Assembly (NCBI GenBank): GCA_016718875.1
Contig: JADKBL010000018.1
Location: 1-64,000 of the forward strand
Direction of reading: 5' to 3'
From: Bacteroidota bacterium
GTDB taxonomy: Bacteria > Bacteroidota > Bacteroidia > Bacteroidales > VadinHA17
Length of the DNA: 64,000 nt
Part shown: positions 35,127-45,479 of the stretch, piece by piece
Layout: each line of letters starts with the position of its first letter
How positions within the stretch are numbered: the first letter of the stretch is position 1
Position numbers and translations under genes: made by a program
The notes under the pieces: model-generated
The model's database searches: none
Told to the model about the DNA's origin: nothing
What the model saw: the letters and a program-made list of their open reading frames with translations, nothing else

Positions 35127-35478
35127 AACACTGCAGCTTTTTTAGATTTAAGGAAATCCGAAGTCGATTCACAATTTTAATAAAAAAAACAGCTCTCCCG
35201 ACACGAGTGCCTAAATATTTTTGCTATTCAAAATATAATTTGTATCTTGCAATGCTATTTCATTTACTGAATTTCAGATCTTTTATCGATTTGTAAAAAT
35301 CCGTTGCATTTTTAACAATTTTTAACAGGAGTTTTATTAGTTATTTTTTTTAATATTGCAGCGGTTTTCGGGAATGTGAAATTTGTGCTTTATTTATTCA
35401 GCGGGTAAATCCGCGTTTCTTATCCCGTGTTTCCATAAAATCTATGCTATTTCTTATAATTCCATTTATCGTTAAATT
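35127..35478. other. AT-rich divergent intergenic region, rpoD/rho
   Basis: 352 bases without a supported gene. It should hold the promoters of rpoD (leftward) and rho (rightward). A TATTTTTG -7-like element is at 35216-35223 on the + strand, without a clear TTG partner at the right distance. That would leave a rho leader of over 240 bases. I see no clear hairpin terminator or riboswitch. Confidence 0.4.
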
Positions 35479-37307
35479 ATGTACGACATTCTTGAGCTAA
35501 GTAAGAAGCTGCTTCCTGAATTAAGGGATATTGCCAAGCAACTCAATATCAAAAAAGCAGAGGCTTTGAAAAAACAGGACCTGATCTACAAAATACTTGA
35601 TCAGCAGGCAATTGAGGCAACTGACTCAAAGAAACCAGATCCTGTCGAAAAGGAGAGGTTTTCTTATGCCCCGACATTCACAACAATGAAGCCGAAGCCT
35701 TATTAAGAAGAGGCAAGCGCCCCAGGACCAGTAAACCTGGTCCGGCTCGTCCTGTTGAATCGGTGATGACCGTTTCCCCTGAAGGAATGAAGATTACAGA
35801 ACAAAGACCTTATGAAAGACCTGAAAGGGAACCTAAGAGTGAAATACAGGAAGAAAAGAATGACAAACCAAAGCCTTTTGTGAAAATTATTGAAGAGCGT
35901 AAGGAAAACAAGTGGGCAGCAAGGCAGAATGAAAACTCAGGAAACCTGAGAAGAGAGAGTTTCGAGAAGCAGTCAGAACCGGCAGAGGAGAGGCCTGTTC
36001 CGGAACAGTCCACCGTTAAGGTATTGGATGATACTGCACCTCTGGCAGCCTCCGATCTGGGATTTGAAGAAAAAGCACCGGCAACCGATATATATTATGG
36101 CGACATAATTGTTGAATCCCCTGTTAAGGAAGTTCCTGCAGAGATAGTACGTCCAAAAGAGGAGAGAAAAGAAAAACCTTATGATTTCGAAGGTATAATA
36201 TATAATACAGGAGTTCTTGAAATAATGCCGGATGGTTATGGTTTCCTGAGATCACCTGACTATAACTACCTGAACTCACCTGATGATATCTATGTTTCAC
36301 AGTCTCAGATAAAACTTTTCGGCCTTAAAACAGGTGATACAATTAAAGGTTCTATCCGTCCTCCCAAAGAGGGAGAAAAGTACTTCCCTCTTATCAAGGT
36401 AGATGAAATTAACGGGAGAAGCCCTGATTTCATAAGGGACAGGGTGCCATTTGATTTCCTTACACCGCTTTTCCCAAATGAAAAATTCACACTTTGCCAG
36501 CCGGGCGAAGGCTCACTGTCTGTTAGGATAATTGATATGTTCACACCTCTGGGAAAAGGACAGAGAGGATTGATCGTTGCCCAGCCTAAAACAGGTAAGA
36601 CAATTCTTCTTCAGGAGATCGCTAATGCAATTGCCCAGCATCATCCTGAAGTTTACCTAATGATTCTGCTTATCGATGAAAGACCTGAAGAGGTTACCGA
36701 TATGGCCAGAAATGTTAAGGCAGAAGTTATTGCTTCTACTTTCGACGAACCGGCTGAACGTCACTGCCGTGTTGCCAATATTGTTCTCGAAAAGGCAAAA
36801 CGTCTTGTGGAATGCGGACATGATGTCGTAATTCTTCTCGACTCAATAACAAGGCTTGCCAGGGCATTTAACACTACTGCTCCTGCCTCAGGGAAAGTTT
36901 TATCAGGAGGTGTTGACTCAAACGCTCTTCACAAACCAAAGAGATTCTTCGGTGCCGCCCGTAATATTGAAAACGGGGGCTCTCTTACAATACTTGCCAC
37001 AGCTCTTACTGAAACCGGATCTAAAATGGATGATGTGATCTTTGAGGAATTCAAGGGAACCGGTAACATGGAACTTCAGCTTGACCGTAAACTCTCAAAC
37101 AGAAGGATATTCCCTTCAATTGATATACCGGCTTCCAGTACCAGAAGAGAAGATCTTCTTCTCAACAAAACCATGCTTCAGAAGATTTGGGTTTTGCGCA
37201 ATTTCCTTGCTGACATGAACTCGGTAGAAGCAATGGAGTTCCTCCGTGACAGGCTCTTACAGGCAAAATCGAATGAGGAGTTTCTTGTTTCAATGAATGG
37301 TAGTTAA
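35479..37307 (+). CDS. rho: transcription termination factor Rho (frameshifted in linker)
   Basis: The N-terminal Rho_N helix domain 'MYDILELSKKLLPELRDIAKQLNIKKAEALKKQDLIYKILDQQA' is in one frame and the rest in another. The shift falls between about 35640 and 35704, in a disordered, charged linker where one base appears to be missing; the exact site cannot be fixed. The downstream part has a long Bacteroidota-type linker, the RNA-binding OB fold ('GFLRSPDYNYLNSPDDIYVSQSQIKLFGLKTGD'), Walker A 'GLIVAQPKTGKT', 'LLIDERPEEVTDM', 'VVILLDSITRLARAFN' (Walker B) and 'GGSLTILATALTETGSKMD'. ATP-driven hexameric RNA helicase ending transcription. It is normally conserved, so error is likelier than loss. 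Confidence 0.92.
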
Positions 37308-37372
37308 TTAATACTTTTTACTAGATTTGCACTTTAATTTCAAACCTTACTTAAATCAAATATAATTTTACA

Positions 37373-40300
37373 ATGAAAACAAAAAAATTCATAACATGCG
37401 ACGGCAACCATGCTGCAGCGCATGTTGCATATATGTTTAGCGAAGTCGCTTGCATATATCCCATCACACCTTCCTCAACTATGGCAGAATATGTTGATGA
37501 GTGGTCTGCCAACGGTCTTAAGAATATGTTCGGCGAGCAGCTTAAGGTGGTTGAGATGCAGTCGGAAGCAGGTGCTGCCGGTGCATTACACGGTGTCCTC
37601 CAGACAGGTGCACTATGTACTACTTTCACAGCATCACAGGGATTGCTTCTTATGATCCCTAACATGTACAAGATTGCCGGCGAACTTCTGCCCGGTGTTT
37701 TTCATGTGTCAGCACGTACAGTAGCTGCTCACTCACTTTCAATTTTTGGTGACCATGGTGATGTTTATGCAACACGCCAGACAGGCTTTGCGATGCTTGC
37801 AAGCGGAAGCGTTCAGGAAATAATGGACCTTGCCGGTATAGCACATTTAACAGCTATTAAGTCAAGAATTCCTTTCCTCCATTTCTTTGACGGATTCCGT
37901 TCATCTGCAGAGGTTCAGAAGATCGAAGTTCTTGAAATGGAAGATCTGACCAAACTTATCGATGTTGAAGCACTTAAGAGATTCCGTGAAAATGCACTGA
38001 ATCCTGATCATCCCGTAACAAGAGGTACTGCTCAGAACCCTGATATATTCTTCCAGGCAAAAGAGGCTATTAATCCGTTCTATATGCCTATCCCTGATCT
38101 TGTTAACTCTTACATGGAAGAGATAAACAAGCTCACTGGAAGAGAATACAAACCATTCACATATTATGGTGCTCCTGATGCTGAGAATATCATCATCGCA
38201 ATGGGCTCAATAACAGACACAACCAAGGAAACCATTGATTACCTGAGAGCTAAAGGTGAAAAAGTAGGACTTGTTACCTGCCATCTTTATCGTCCTTTCT
38301 CAGCAAAATACTTCTTCAATGTCCTTCCAAAGAGCGTGAAGAGAATTTCAGTTCTCGACAGAACAAAAGAACCCGGTGCAAACGGAGAACCTCTTTATCT
38401 TGATGTTGTTGAGTTATTCAAGGATAAAAAAGAGAGACCACTTATTGTTGGCGGTCGTTATGGTCTGAGTTCAAAAGACACAACACCTGCTATGGTTCTT
38501 TCAGTATTCGAAAATATGAAGCTTAATGAGCCTAAGAATCAATTCACAGTTGGTATAACAGATGATGTTACATTTACTTCACTTCCGCTGCTTCCTGACA
38601 TCAATGTAGCATTACCTGGTACTTATTCAGCAAAATTCTACGGACTGGGTTCAGACGGAACTGTTGGAGCTAATAAAAACTCCATCAAGATTATTGGTGA
38701 CACAACCGATAAGTATTGCCAGGCTTACTTTGCATATGACTCAAAAAAATCAGGCGGTATCACAACATCACACCTTCGTTTTGGTGATCAGCCAATACGT
38801 TCACCCTATCTTGTAAATACTCCTGATTTCGTAGCTTGCCATGTACCATCATATCTTACCAAGTATGATATGCTGAAGGGACTTAAAGAAAATGGCACAT
38901 TCCTTCTTAACTCAATATGGGATAATGAGGAGACAAAAAATCGTATTCCCGACCATATGAAAAAATATATGGCCGACAAAAAGATCAACTTCTACGTTAT
39001 CAATGCTACGGCTATTGCTGAAGAACTTGGACTTGGAACACGGACAAATACAATCATGCAGGCTGCATTCTTCAAGGTTGCCAATGTGATTCCTTATGAA
39101 AAAGCCGAATCAGAAATGAAGAAGGCTATTTATAAGTCATACGGCAAAAAAGGTGAAGATGTTGTTAATATGAACTATGCTGCAATTGATAAAGGCACAC
39201 AGGTTCATAAGATTGAGATTCCAAAAGAATGGGCATCAGTAAAAGTTACAGCTGCTGCTGACGATCGCGATATCCCTGCCTTCATCCGCGAAGTTATGGA
39301 ACCCATCAATGCCATGAAAGGTGATGATCTTCCTGTAAGTGCTTTCAGAGGCAGGGAAGATGGTACATTCCCGGCTGGTACCTCACAGTATGAAAAACGC
39401 GGTATAGCGGTAAACGTACCTGAGTGGCAGCCCAATGAGTGTATCCAGTGTAACCAGTGTGCATATGTTTGCCCTCACGCTGCAATACGTCCTTTCCTAA
39501 TGACAGAGGAAGAGTTAAAAAATGCACCGGAAGGGACTCAGTCTATCCAGGGTATCCCGGGTGCGCTTAAGGCATACAAATTCAAAATACAGGTCAGTGT
39601 TCTCGACTGCACAGGTTGCAGCAACTGCGCCGATGTTTGTCCTGCAAAGAACAAAGCTCTCATTATGAAGCCGCTCGAGACACAGCAGAGCGAAGTTGAC
39701 CGCTGGACATACATGCACGAAAAAGTAGGATACAAGGATACAGTTGTTGACAAATTCGTCAATGTTAAAAACAGTCAGTTCTCACAGCCATTGTTCGAGT
39801 TCTCAGGAGCTTGCGCTGGTTGCGGTGAAACACCTTATATCAAATCGATAACTCAGCTCTATGGTGACAGAATGATCGTTGCAAATGCAACAGGCTGTTC
39901 ATCAATCTATGGCGGATCAGCTCCTTCCACTCCTTATGTTGCCAATAAGTTAGGTAAAGGTCCTGCATGGGCTAATTCACTTTTTGAAGACAATGCTGAA
40001 TACGGCTACGGACAGATGCTCGGAGCTACAGCTCTAAGAGATAGAATTGCTACCCGCATGAACGCAGCTATTGCTGCTGGTTCATTAAGCGGAGAATTGA
40101 AAGCTGTATTCGAAGAATGGCTGAAAGAAATGAATAATGCCGAAGCATCAAAGGGTGCCTCAGCAAAAGTTATTGAAGCCTGCAAGAAGGATAACTCAGC
40201 TGTTGCAAAAGAGATCCTTAGCCTCGAGCAGTATCTTGTCAAAAAATCACACTGGATATTCGGTGGTGACGGTTGGGCATATGATATAGGTTACGGTGGT

Positions 40301-40912
40301 CTTGACCATGTTATAGCCTCAGGTGAGGATATCAACATTCTGGTTCTTGATACTGAAGTTTACTCAAATACCGGTGGTCAGGCATCAAAATCAACTCCTG
40401 CCGGAGCTGTAGCTAAATTTGCAGCTTCAGGTAAAAAAATCCGCAAGAAAGATCTTGGCCAGATGGCAATGACTTACGGTTATGTTTATGTTGCACAGGT
40501 TGCTATGGGTGCCAGCAATTCTCAATATTTCAAGGCAATCAAGGAAGCTGAAGCATATCCCGGACCATCACTCATTATCGCTTACTCTCCATGTATAAAC
40601 CATGGTCTGAGAGACGGTATGGGCAAGACACAGGCACAGACAAAGCTTGCTGTTGAATCAGGTTACTGGCATACTTACAGGTACAACCCGCTTCTTGAAG
40701 CTGAAGGGAAGAATCCTTTCCAGCTCGATTCAAAAGAACCGGACTGGAGCAAGTTCCAGGATTTCCTGAAAACAGAAGTTCGCTACACTTCTCTTATCAA
40801 AGCGTTCCCGCACGAGGCTGAGGTACTTTTCAAAGCAGCTGAAGAGAATGCAAAATGGAGATATAAGTCCTACCAGCGCCTTGCTGCAATGGATTTCGCA
40901 AAAACGGTTTAA
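37373..40912 (+). CDS. nifJ: pyruvate:ferredoxin (flavodoxin) oxidoreductase
   Basis: 1179 residues, the single-chain length. Domain order is as usual: N-terminal 'ACIYPITPSSTMAEYVDEW', gamma-type region, the ferredoxin domain with 'CIQCNQCAYVCPHA' and 'CTGCSNCADVCPAK' (two 4Fe-4S clusters), then 'CAGCGETPYIKSITQLYG' and the thiamine-diphosphate domain 'GDGWAYDIGYGGLDHVIASGEDINILVLDTEVYSNTGGQ'. It decarboxylates pyruvate to acetyl-CoA and reduces ferredoxin. Oxygen-sensitive, implying anaerobic metabolism. A TAGATTTG -7-like element is at 37322-37329, and a strong terminator follows. Confidence 0.97.
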   Translation: MKTKKFITCDGNHAAAHVAYMFSEVACIYPITPSSTMAEYVDEWSANGLKNMFGEQLKVVEMQSEAGAAGALHGVLQTGALCTTFTASQGLLLMIPNMYKIAGELLPGVFHVSARTVAAHSLSIFGDHGDVYATRQTGFAMLASGSVQEIMDLAGIAHLTAIKSRIPFLHFFDGFRSSAEVQKIEVLEMEDLTKLIDVEALKRFRENALNPDHPVTRGTAQNPDIFFQAKEAINPFYMPIPDLVNSYMEEINKLTGREYKPFTYYGAPDAENIIIAMGSITDTTKETIDYLRAKGEKVGLVTCHLYRPFSAKYFFNVLPKSVKRISVLDRTKEPGANGEPLYLDVVELFKDKKERPLIVGGRYGLSSKDTTPAMVLSVFENMKLNEPKNQFTVGITDDVTFTSLPLLPDINVALPGTYSAKFYGLGSDGTVGANKNSIKIIGDTTDKYCQAYFAYDSKKSGGITTSHLRFGDQPIRSPYLVNTPDFVACHVPSYLTKYDMLKGLKENGTFLLNSIWDNEETKNRIPDHMKKYMADKKINFYVINATAIAEELGLGTRTNTIMQAAFFKVANVIPYEKAESEMKKAIYKSYGKKGEDVVNMNYAAIDKGTQVHKIEIPKEWASVKVTAAADDRDIPAFIREVMEPINAMKGDDLPVSAFRGREDGTFPAGTSQYEKRGIAVNVPEWQPNECIQCNQCAYVCPHAAIRPFLMTEEELKNAPEGTQSIQGIPGALKAYKFKIQVSVLDCTGCSNCADVCPAKNKALIMKPLETQQSEVDRWTYMHEKVGYKDTVVDKFVNVKNSQFSQPLFEFSGACAGCGETPYIKSITQLYGDRMIVANATGCSSIYGGSAPSTPYVANKLGKGPAWANSLFEDNAEYGYGQMLGATALRDRIATRMNAAIAAGSLSGELKAVFEEWLKEMNNAEASKGASAKVIEACKKDNSAVAKEILSLEQYLVKKSHWIFGGDGWAYDIGYGGLDHVIASGEDINILVLDTEVYSNTGGQASKSTPAGAVAKFAASGKKIRKKDLGQMAMTYGYVYVAQVAMGASNSQYFKAIKEAEAYPGPSLIIAYSPCINHGLRDGMGKTQAQTKLAVESGYWHTYRYNPLLEAEGKNPFQLDSKEPDWSKFQDFLKTEVRYTSLIKAFPHEAEVLFKAAEENAKWRYKSYQRLAAMDFAKTV

Positions 40913-40930
40913 GATAATCCGATGATAACT

Positions 40931-40958
40931 AACCCCGGACTACAGTCCGGGGTTTTTT
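40931..40958 (+). terminator. intrinsic terminator after nifJ
   Basis: AACCCCGGACT pairs with AGTCCGGGGTT around a two-base loop, followed by TTTTTT. It sits 18 bases after the nifJ stop and just before ruvX. Confidence 0.92.
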
Positions 40959-40967
40959 AAAATAATC

Positions 40968-41405
40968 ATGGGAAGGATTTTGGGCATAGACTATGGAAAT
41001 AAAAGGATCGGACTTGCAGTTACCGATCCCCTTCAGATGTTTGCCTCTCCACTTGCCACAGTCAAACCTGTTGAATTTGACAGTTATATTGACGACTATC
41101 TCAGGACAGAGAAAATTGATGCTTTTGTCGTAGGCTATCCCAGGCAATTGAACAACCAGCCCAGCGAATCTGTTAAATACATTGATCCATTTTTAAAAAA
41201 ACTTAAAAAGAAATATCCGGATATTATTGTTCATTGTGTTGATGAGAGGTTTACTTCTCATATGGCAATGAGAAGTATGATTGAAGGTGGCGTAAAAAAA
41301 GGGGACCGGCAGGACAAATCGATGATCGACAGGATAAGTGCTTCAATCATCCTGCAGTCGTGGCTGGATTCCATGTTAAACAGGAAAAGTGAAATTAAAT
41401 TATGA
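40968..41405 (+). CDS. ruvX: RuvX/YqgF Holliday-junction resolvase-like protein
   Basis: 145 residues. 'GRILGIDYGNKRIGLAVTDPLQMFASPL' (RNase H-fold first strand with catalytic Asp), 'DAFVVGYPRQLNNQPSES' and 'VHCVDERFTSHMA' (acidic residues) are intact. It acts in Holliday junction resolution and/or 16S rRNA 5' maturation. Overlaps def by four bases. Confidence 0.93.
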   Translation: MGRILGIDYGNKRIGLAVTDPLQMFASPLATVKPVEFDSYIDDYLRTEKIDAFVVGYPRQLNNQPSESVKYIDPFLKKLKKKYPDIIVHCVDERFTSHMAMRSMIEGGVKKGDRQDKSMIDRISASIILQSWLDSMLNRKSEIKL

Positions 41406-41971
41406 TTTATCCGGTAGTTGTATACGGCCATCCGGTTTTAAGGAAAGTTGCCGAAGATATTGACAGTGATTACCCCGGTTTGAACCAACTTATCAATGAT
41501 CTTTTTGAAACAATGTATCATGCTGATGGTATTGGACTTGCAGCGCCTCAGATTGGAAAATCGGTGAGAATATTTGTAATTGACGGTACTCCTGCCTCAG
41601 AGGATGATCCTTCCATGACCGGTTTCAAAAGGGCTTTCATAAATGCTCATATAACAGAAAAAAGCGGAGAACTGGTTCAAATGACTGAAGGGTGCCTGAG
41701 TATTCCCAACCTCAGGGAAGAGGTTAACCGCGAATCAAAAATAAGGATTGAATACTTCGACGAGAACTGGGAATTTCACGATGAAATACATGAAGGATAC
41801 AAGGCCAGGGTAATCCTTCATGAATATGATCATCTCGACGGTGTAATGTTTACCGACAGGGTGAGTGCTCTCAGGAAAAGGCTTCTCAAAGGTAAGCTCA
41901 CTGCAATTGGCAAAGGGATCTTCGAAGCTGACTATAAAACTATCCTCCCGGGCCAGAAGGTAAAAGCTTAA
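41402..41971 (+). CDS. def: peptide deformylase
   Basis: 189 residues. All three motifs are present: 'GIGLAAPQIG' (residues 43-52), 'EGCLSIP' (Cys98 metal ligand) and 'HEYDHLDG' (His140, Glu141, His144). It removes the formyl group from nascent proteins at the ribosome. Coupled to ruvX by an ATGA overlap. Confidence 0.96.
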   Translation: MIYPVVVYGHPVLRKVAEDIDSDYPGLNQLINDLFETMYHADGIGLAAPQIGKSVRIFVIDGTPASEDDPSMTGFKRAFINAHITEKSGELVQMTEGCLSIPNLREEVNRESKIRIEYFDENWEFHDEIHEGYKARVILHEYDHLDGVMFTDRVSALRKRLLKGKLTAIGKGIFEADYKTILPGQKVKA

Positions 41972-42039
41972 TCTCCGGGAACATTAATAATTAAACTTAC
42001 TTTTTTCTTATCTTAGTACTGTCTCTATAGCTGCAGACA

Positions 42040-44052
42040 GTGCTAAACAGGGAAATCCCATTCCTCCGGATTATCATTCCATTATGCGCCGGAGTAATAT
42101 CAGGTCTTTATCTTAATCCTGATAATTGGGTGATTTTTACTGTTATCCTATCATGCATTTCACTGTTTTTTTTCTCGATCAGGTTTAACAAATCGCCTGC
42201 TAATAACCTTTTTGGCATATCATTTTTCATAGCATTAATGGTAAGTGGTTTTCTATTATACAAGATAGAGAAGAAAAATATTTCAATCCTTGATCAGGAG
42301 AAGTCTGATATCACAGTAACTGTAACGGATTTCCCGGAAGAGAGAGAAAACAGCTATCGTGCAAGGTTAAAGCTAAATTCGGTTATTACCAATGGGATAC
42401 CTGTATCAGCCGGAGGGCATATAATGTTATACTTTAAAAAAGATTCAGCATTATCAGGAATACTTCCGGGAGATATACTGAAAATCCGCTGCACTCCTCA
42501 GGAAATCTTAAACAGGGGCAATCCTTGTGAGTTCGATTACAGGTTCTATCTGGAGAATCAGGGAGTACGGTATATGGCTTTTGCCTCAAAAAAAGATATA
42601 ATAGCACATATTGTTCCTTTAAAGCGCAGTTTGAAATATAAAGCACTTATAATAAGGGAAAAGATAATTGATATGTACAGAAACAGAGGCATTACAGGAC
42701 GTAATCTGGCTCTGGTAGCGGCGATGACTGTCGGAGAAAAAGCACTCCTGGAACAGGATCAGAAAGACATTTTCATCCGTGCCGGTATAATGCACATAAT
42801 GGCAGTATCAGGTCTGCACGCAATAGTGTTAAGCATGTTTGTCTTTAACATGCTGTTTTTTCTGAAAAGAAGGTTTAATATTCTCAGAATAATAATCGCC
42901 ATGATTGTCCTCTGGGGGTTTGCATTTATAACAGGCTTAACCCCTTCCGTAATGAGAGCCACCCTTATGTTTTCATTTATCCAGGCAGGAACCCTTTTAA
43001 AGAGGCCAGCAAATTCTATGAATTCTGTATTGGCATCGGCCTTCGTACTGATAATCAACAGGCCTTCAGTAATATTCGATGCGGGATTCCTCCTCTCCTA
43101 TTCTGCTGTAATTTTCATCATTGCGTTTTACACCGACCTCTATTACAAGCTTCACTTTAAAAGATTTTTTGCAGACAAACTGTGGCAGTCAGCAGCAGTT
43201 ACTATTGTTGCCCAGGCTGGTACATTATCATTGACAATTATGTTATTTAACAGATTCCCGGCTTATTTTCTTATTACAAATATTATAATTGTGCCTTTGT
43301 CATCACTTGTAATCATTGCCGGAAGTATCCTTCCTGTTTTATATCCTGTTATCTTTCTTTCACGGTTTCTTGCCTATATTCTAAATGCCCTGACCAGTCT
43401 TACTGAATACCTGACGGAAAAAGCTGCATCTCTTCCTGGATCAAGCATTGAAGAGCTGGGAATGACTTTACCTGAAGGGATAATTCTTACTTCAATAATT
43501 GCATTATCACTTACGGCAATTGTAAAAAAGGAATTCCGGTCCCAAAACATTCTGCTGGTTCTTATTCTTTCACTTGTCATAATATCTACCCAAAGAATTA
43601 TTAAAACTGAAAGATCAAATGAACTGATTGTATATAATGTTCCGGGGGCAACAGTTACCGGGATCAGGACGGGCAGGACTCTCAAACTCATTTCACCTGA
43701 GAAAGAAATAAAGACTGAAGTAATGCGTCATTGTTCCACACTCGGGATCCGGATCGAAAGAATCAAAGCCGGCAACGGGCCGGTTTGCCTAATGGCCGGG
43801 ACAAAAAAAATACTTATTGCAGGCGAAATCAATTCTGCCATTTTAAGGGCAACAACACCGGATATTATAATACTATCGGGGTCAAAACCAGTAATAAAAG
43901 ATCTTTCCGTTCCTGCTAAATTACCTGAAATCATCATCACATCATCTGAAGTCATCTCCGGTTTCAAACTTCCGGATCACCTTAGTTCCCAATTAAAACA
44001 GCCGGTTCATTCCATCAGAAAATCAGGAGCTTTTTTGATGGATCTGATTTAA
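42040..44052 (+). CDS. comEC: ComEC/Rec2-family DNA-uptake channel protein
   Basis: 670 residues with GTG as the likely start. An N-terminal DUF4131-like region with three membrane helices and an OB-like segment ('SDITVTVTDFPEERENSYRARLKL') is followed by the competence domain 'MAVSGLHAIVLSMFVFNMLFFLKRRF' and 'LTPSVMRATLMFSFIQAGTLLKRPANSMNSVLASAFVLIINRPSVIFDAGFLLSYSAV'. The C-terminal metallo-beta-lactamase domain of longer ComEC proteins is missing; a short beta-rich tail remains. It would conduct single-stranded DNA across the inner membrane. 69 bases downstream of def. Confidence 0.9.
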   Translation: MLNREIPFLRIIIPLCAGVISGLYLNPDNWVIFTVILSCISLFFFSIRFNKSPANNLFGISFFIALMVSGFLLYKIEKKNISILDQEKSDITVTVTDFPEERENSYRARLKLNSVITNGIPVSAGGHIMLYFKKDSALSGILPGDILKIRCTPQEILNRGNPCEFDYRFYLENQGVRYMAFASKKDIIAHIVPLKRSLKYKALIIREKIIDMYRNRGITGRNLALVAAMTVGEKALLEQDQKDIFIRAGIMHIMAVSGLHAIVLSMFVFNMLFFLKRRFNILRIIIAMIVLWGFAFITGLTPSVMRATLMFSFIQAGTLLKRPANSMNSVLASAFVLIINRPSVIFDAGFLLSYSAVIFIIAFYTDLYYKLHFKRFFADKLWQSAAVTIVAQAGTLSLTIMLFNRFPAYFLITNIIIVPLSSLVIIAGSILPVLYPVIFLSRFLAYILNALTSLTEYLTEKAASLPGSSIEELGMTLPEGIILTSIIALSLTAIVKKEFRSQNILLVLILSLVIISTQRIIKTERSNELIVYNVPGATVTGIRTGRTLKLISPEKEIKTEVMRHCSTLGIRIERIKAGNGPVCLMAGTKKILIAGEINSAILRATTPDIIILSGSKPVIKDLSVPAKLPEIIITSSEVISGFKLPDHLSSQLKQPVHSIRKSGAFLMDLI

Positions 44053-44132
44053 TATTAAAAAAGATCGGAAAAATGTGATTATTAAGCGATTTATATAGTA
44101 ATTTAGCATGTTTTTTTTCAATTTTCAATCTG

Positions 44133-45473
44133 ATGAGAATAGTAATAGCAGGAGCTGGTGAAGTTGGAACGCATCTGGCAAAGATGCTTGCAAATGAGAA
44201 TCATGAAATTGTGGTGATAGATCCTGAGGAAGCCAGGCTCAAACCCATTGATGCAACCCTTGATATACTGACACATGAAGGATCAGCAACCTCTGTCAGG
44301 TTACTCAGGGATACACTGGTTAAAAAGACCGACCTTTTCATAGCAGTAACCCATTCTGAGGATACAAACATAATCTCGGCAATAATGGCGAAGCGGTTCG
44401 GGGCAGTAAAAACTATTGCCAGGATCGATAACCTCGACTTTTTTGAATCTTCCACTCTAGACTTTTTCAAATCCATAGGCATTGATTCCCTTATTTATCC
44501 TGAGCTGATAGCAGCAAGGGAGGTACTAGGACTTCTTCATGAGACCGGAGCATCTGATTTTATGGAGTTTTGCGGTGGAAAACTTGCAATGTATGTTCAG
44601 AAGCTGGCAGAAAATGCTCCAATAATAAATAAAAGTCTTCAGGAGATAGCAACTACAAACCGGACAGATAAATACCGGGCAGTTGCAATTAAGAGAGAAG
44701 GTAAAACCATTATACCGCGAGGCAACGAGCATTTTCAGCTTTCAGATACTGTCTATGTCATTTCAACACATGAAGGGATGGACGAGATGATGAAAACTTC
44801 CGGTAAAAAGAACTTTGAAGCAAAGAACGTCATGATACTGGGAGGCAGCAGGATAGGTAAGCATATAGCACTGCATCTGCAGAAGTCGTGTGAAGTAAAG
44901 CTGATTGATATTGATACCAGAAAGTGTGAAGCACTTTCGGAAATACTTGATAATACACTCATTATCAACGGTGACGGACGTAATGTTGAGGTGCTTGAAC
45001 AGGAAGGTATTACCAAGATGGATGCTTTTGTAGCTGTTACAGGTAACTCGGAAACTAATATCCTTTCATGTCTTCTTGCTAAAAAATATGGTGTAAAAAA
45101 GACATTTGCCGAAGTTGAAAACATTGAATATATAAGTCTTGCCGAAAAATCCGGCATCGATACTATTATCAACAAAAAGATTTCAGCAGCCAGCAGAATA
45201 TTCAGGCATACTGTAAGTCCCATAATCACCCAGGTAAAATATATGGCAGGAACTGATGCTGAAGTACTTGAACTGATTGTTCCCGAGAATTCAAAAATTA
45301 CAAAAGGGACACTCAGGAGCATTGATTTCCCGAAAGATGCAATTGTAGGAGGAGGATTGAGAGACGGAGAACCATATATTGCAACCGGCGATACCATTAT
45401 TCATGCAAATGACAAAGTTGTGGTATTCACACTCCCTACAGCATATGAGAAGCTGAATAAATTCTTCACCTGA
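44133..45473 (+). CDS. trkA: Trk potassium uptake regulatory subunit TrkA
   Basis: 446 residues with two RCK modules. 'MRIVIAGAGEVGTHLAKMLANENHEIVVIDPEE' (GxGxxG) begins the first and 'NVMILGGSRIGKHIALHLQ' the second, each followed by a TrkA-C domain. It binds NAD(H)/ATP and gates the TrkH channel at the inner membrane. Six bases upstream of trkH. Confidence 0.96.
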   Translation: MRIVIAGAGEVGTHLAKMLANENHEIVVIDPEEARLKPIDATLDILTHEGSATSVRLLRDTLVKKTDLFIAVTHSEDTNIISAIMAKRFGAVKTIARIDNLDFFESSTLDFFKSIGIDSLIYPELIAAREVLGLLHETGASDFMEFCGGKLAMYVQKLAENAPIINKSLQEIATTNRTDKYRAVAIKREGKTIIPRGNEHFQLSDTVYVISTHEGMDEMMKTSGKKNFEAKNVMILGGSRIGKHIALHLQKSCEVKLIDIDTRKCEALSEILDNTLIINGDGRNVEVLEQEGITKMDAFVAVTGNSETNILSCLLAKKYGVKKTFAEVENIEYISLAEKSGIDTIINKKISAASRIFRHTVSPIITQVKYMAGTDAEVLELIVPENSKITKGTLRSIDFPKDAIVGGGLRDGEPYIATGDTIIHANDKVVVFTLPTAYEKLNKFFT

Positions 45474-45479
45474 TCTTAT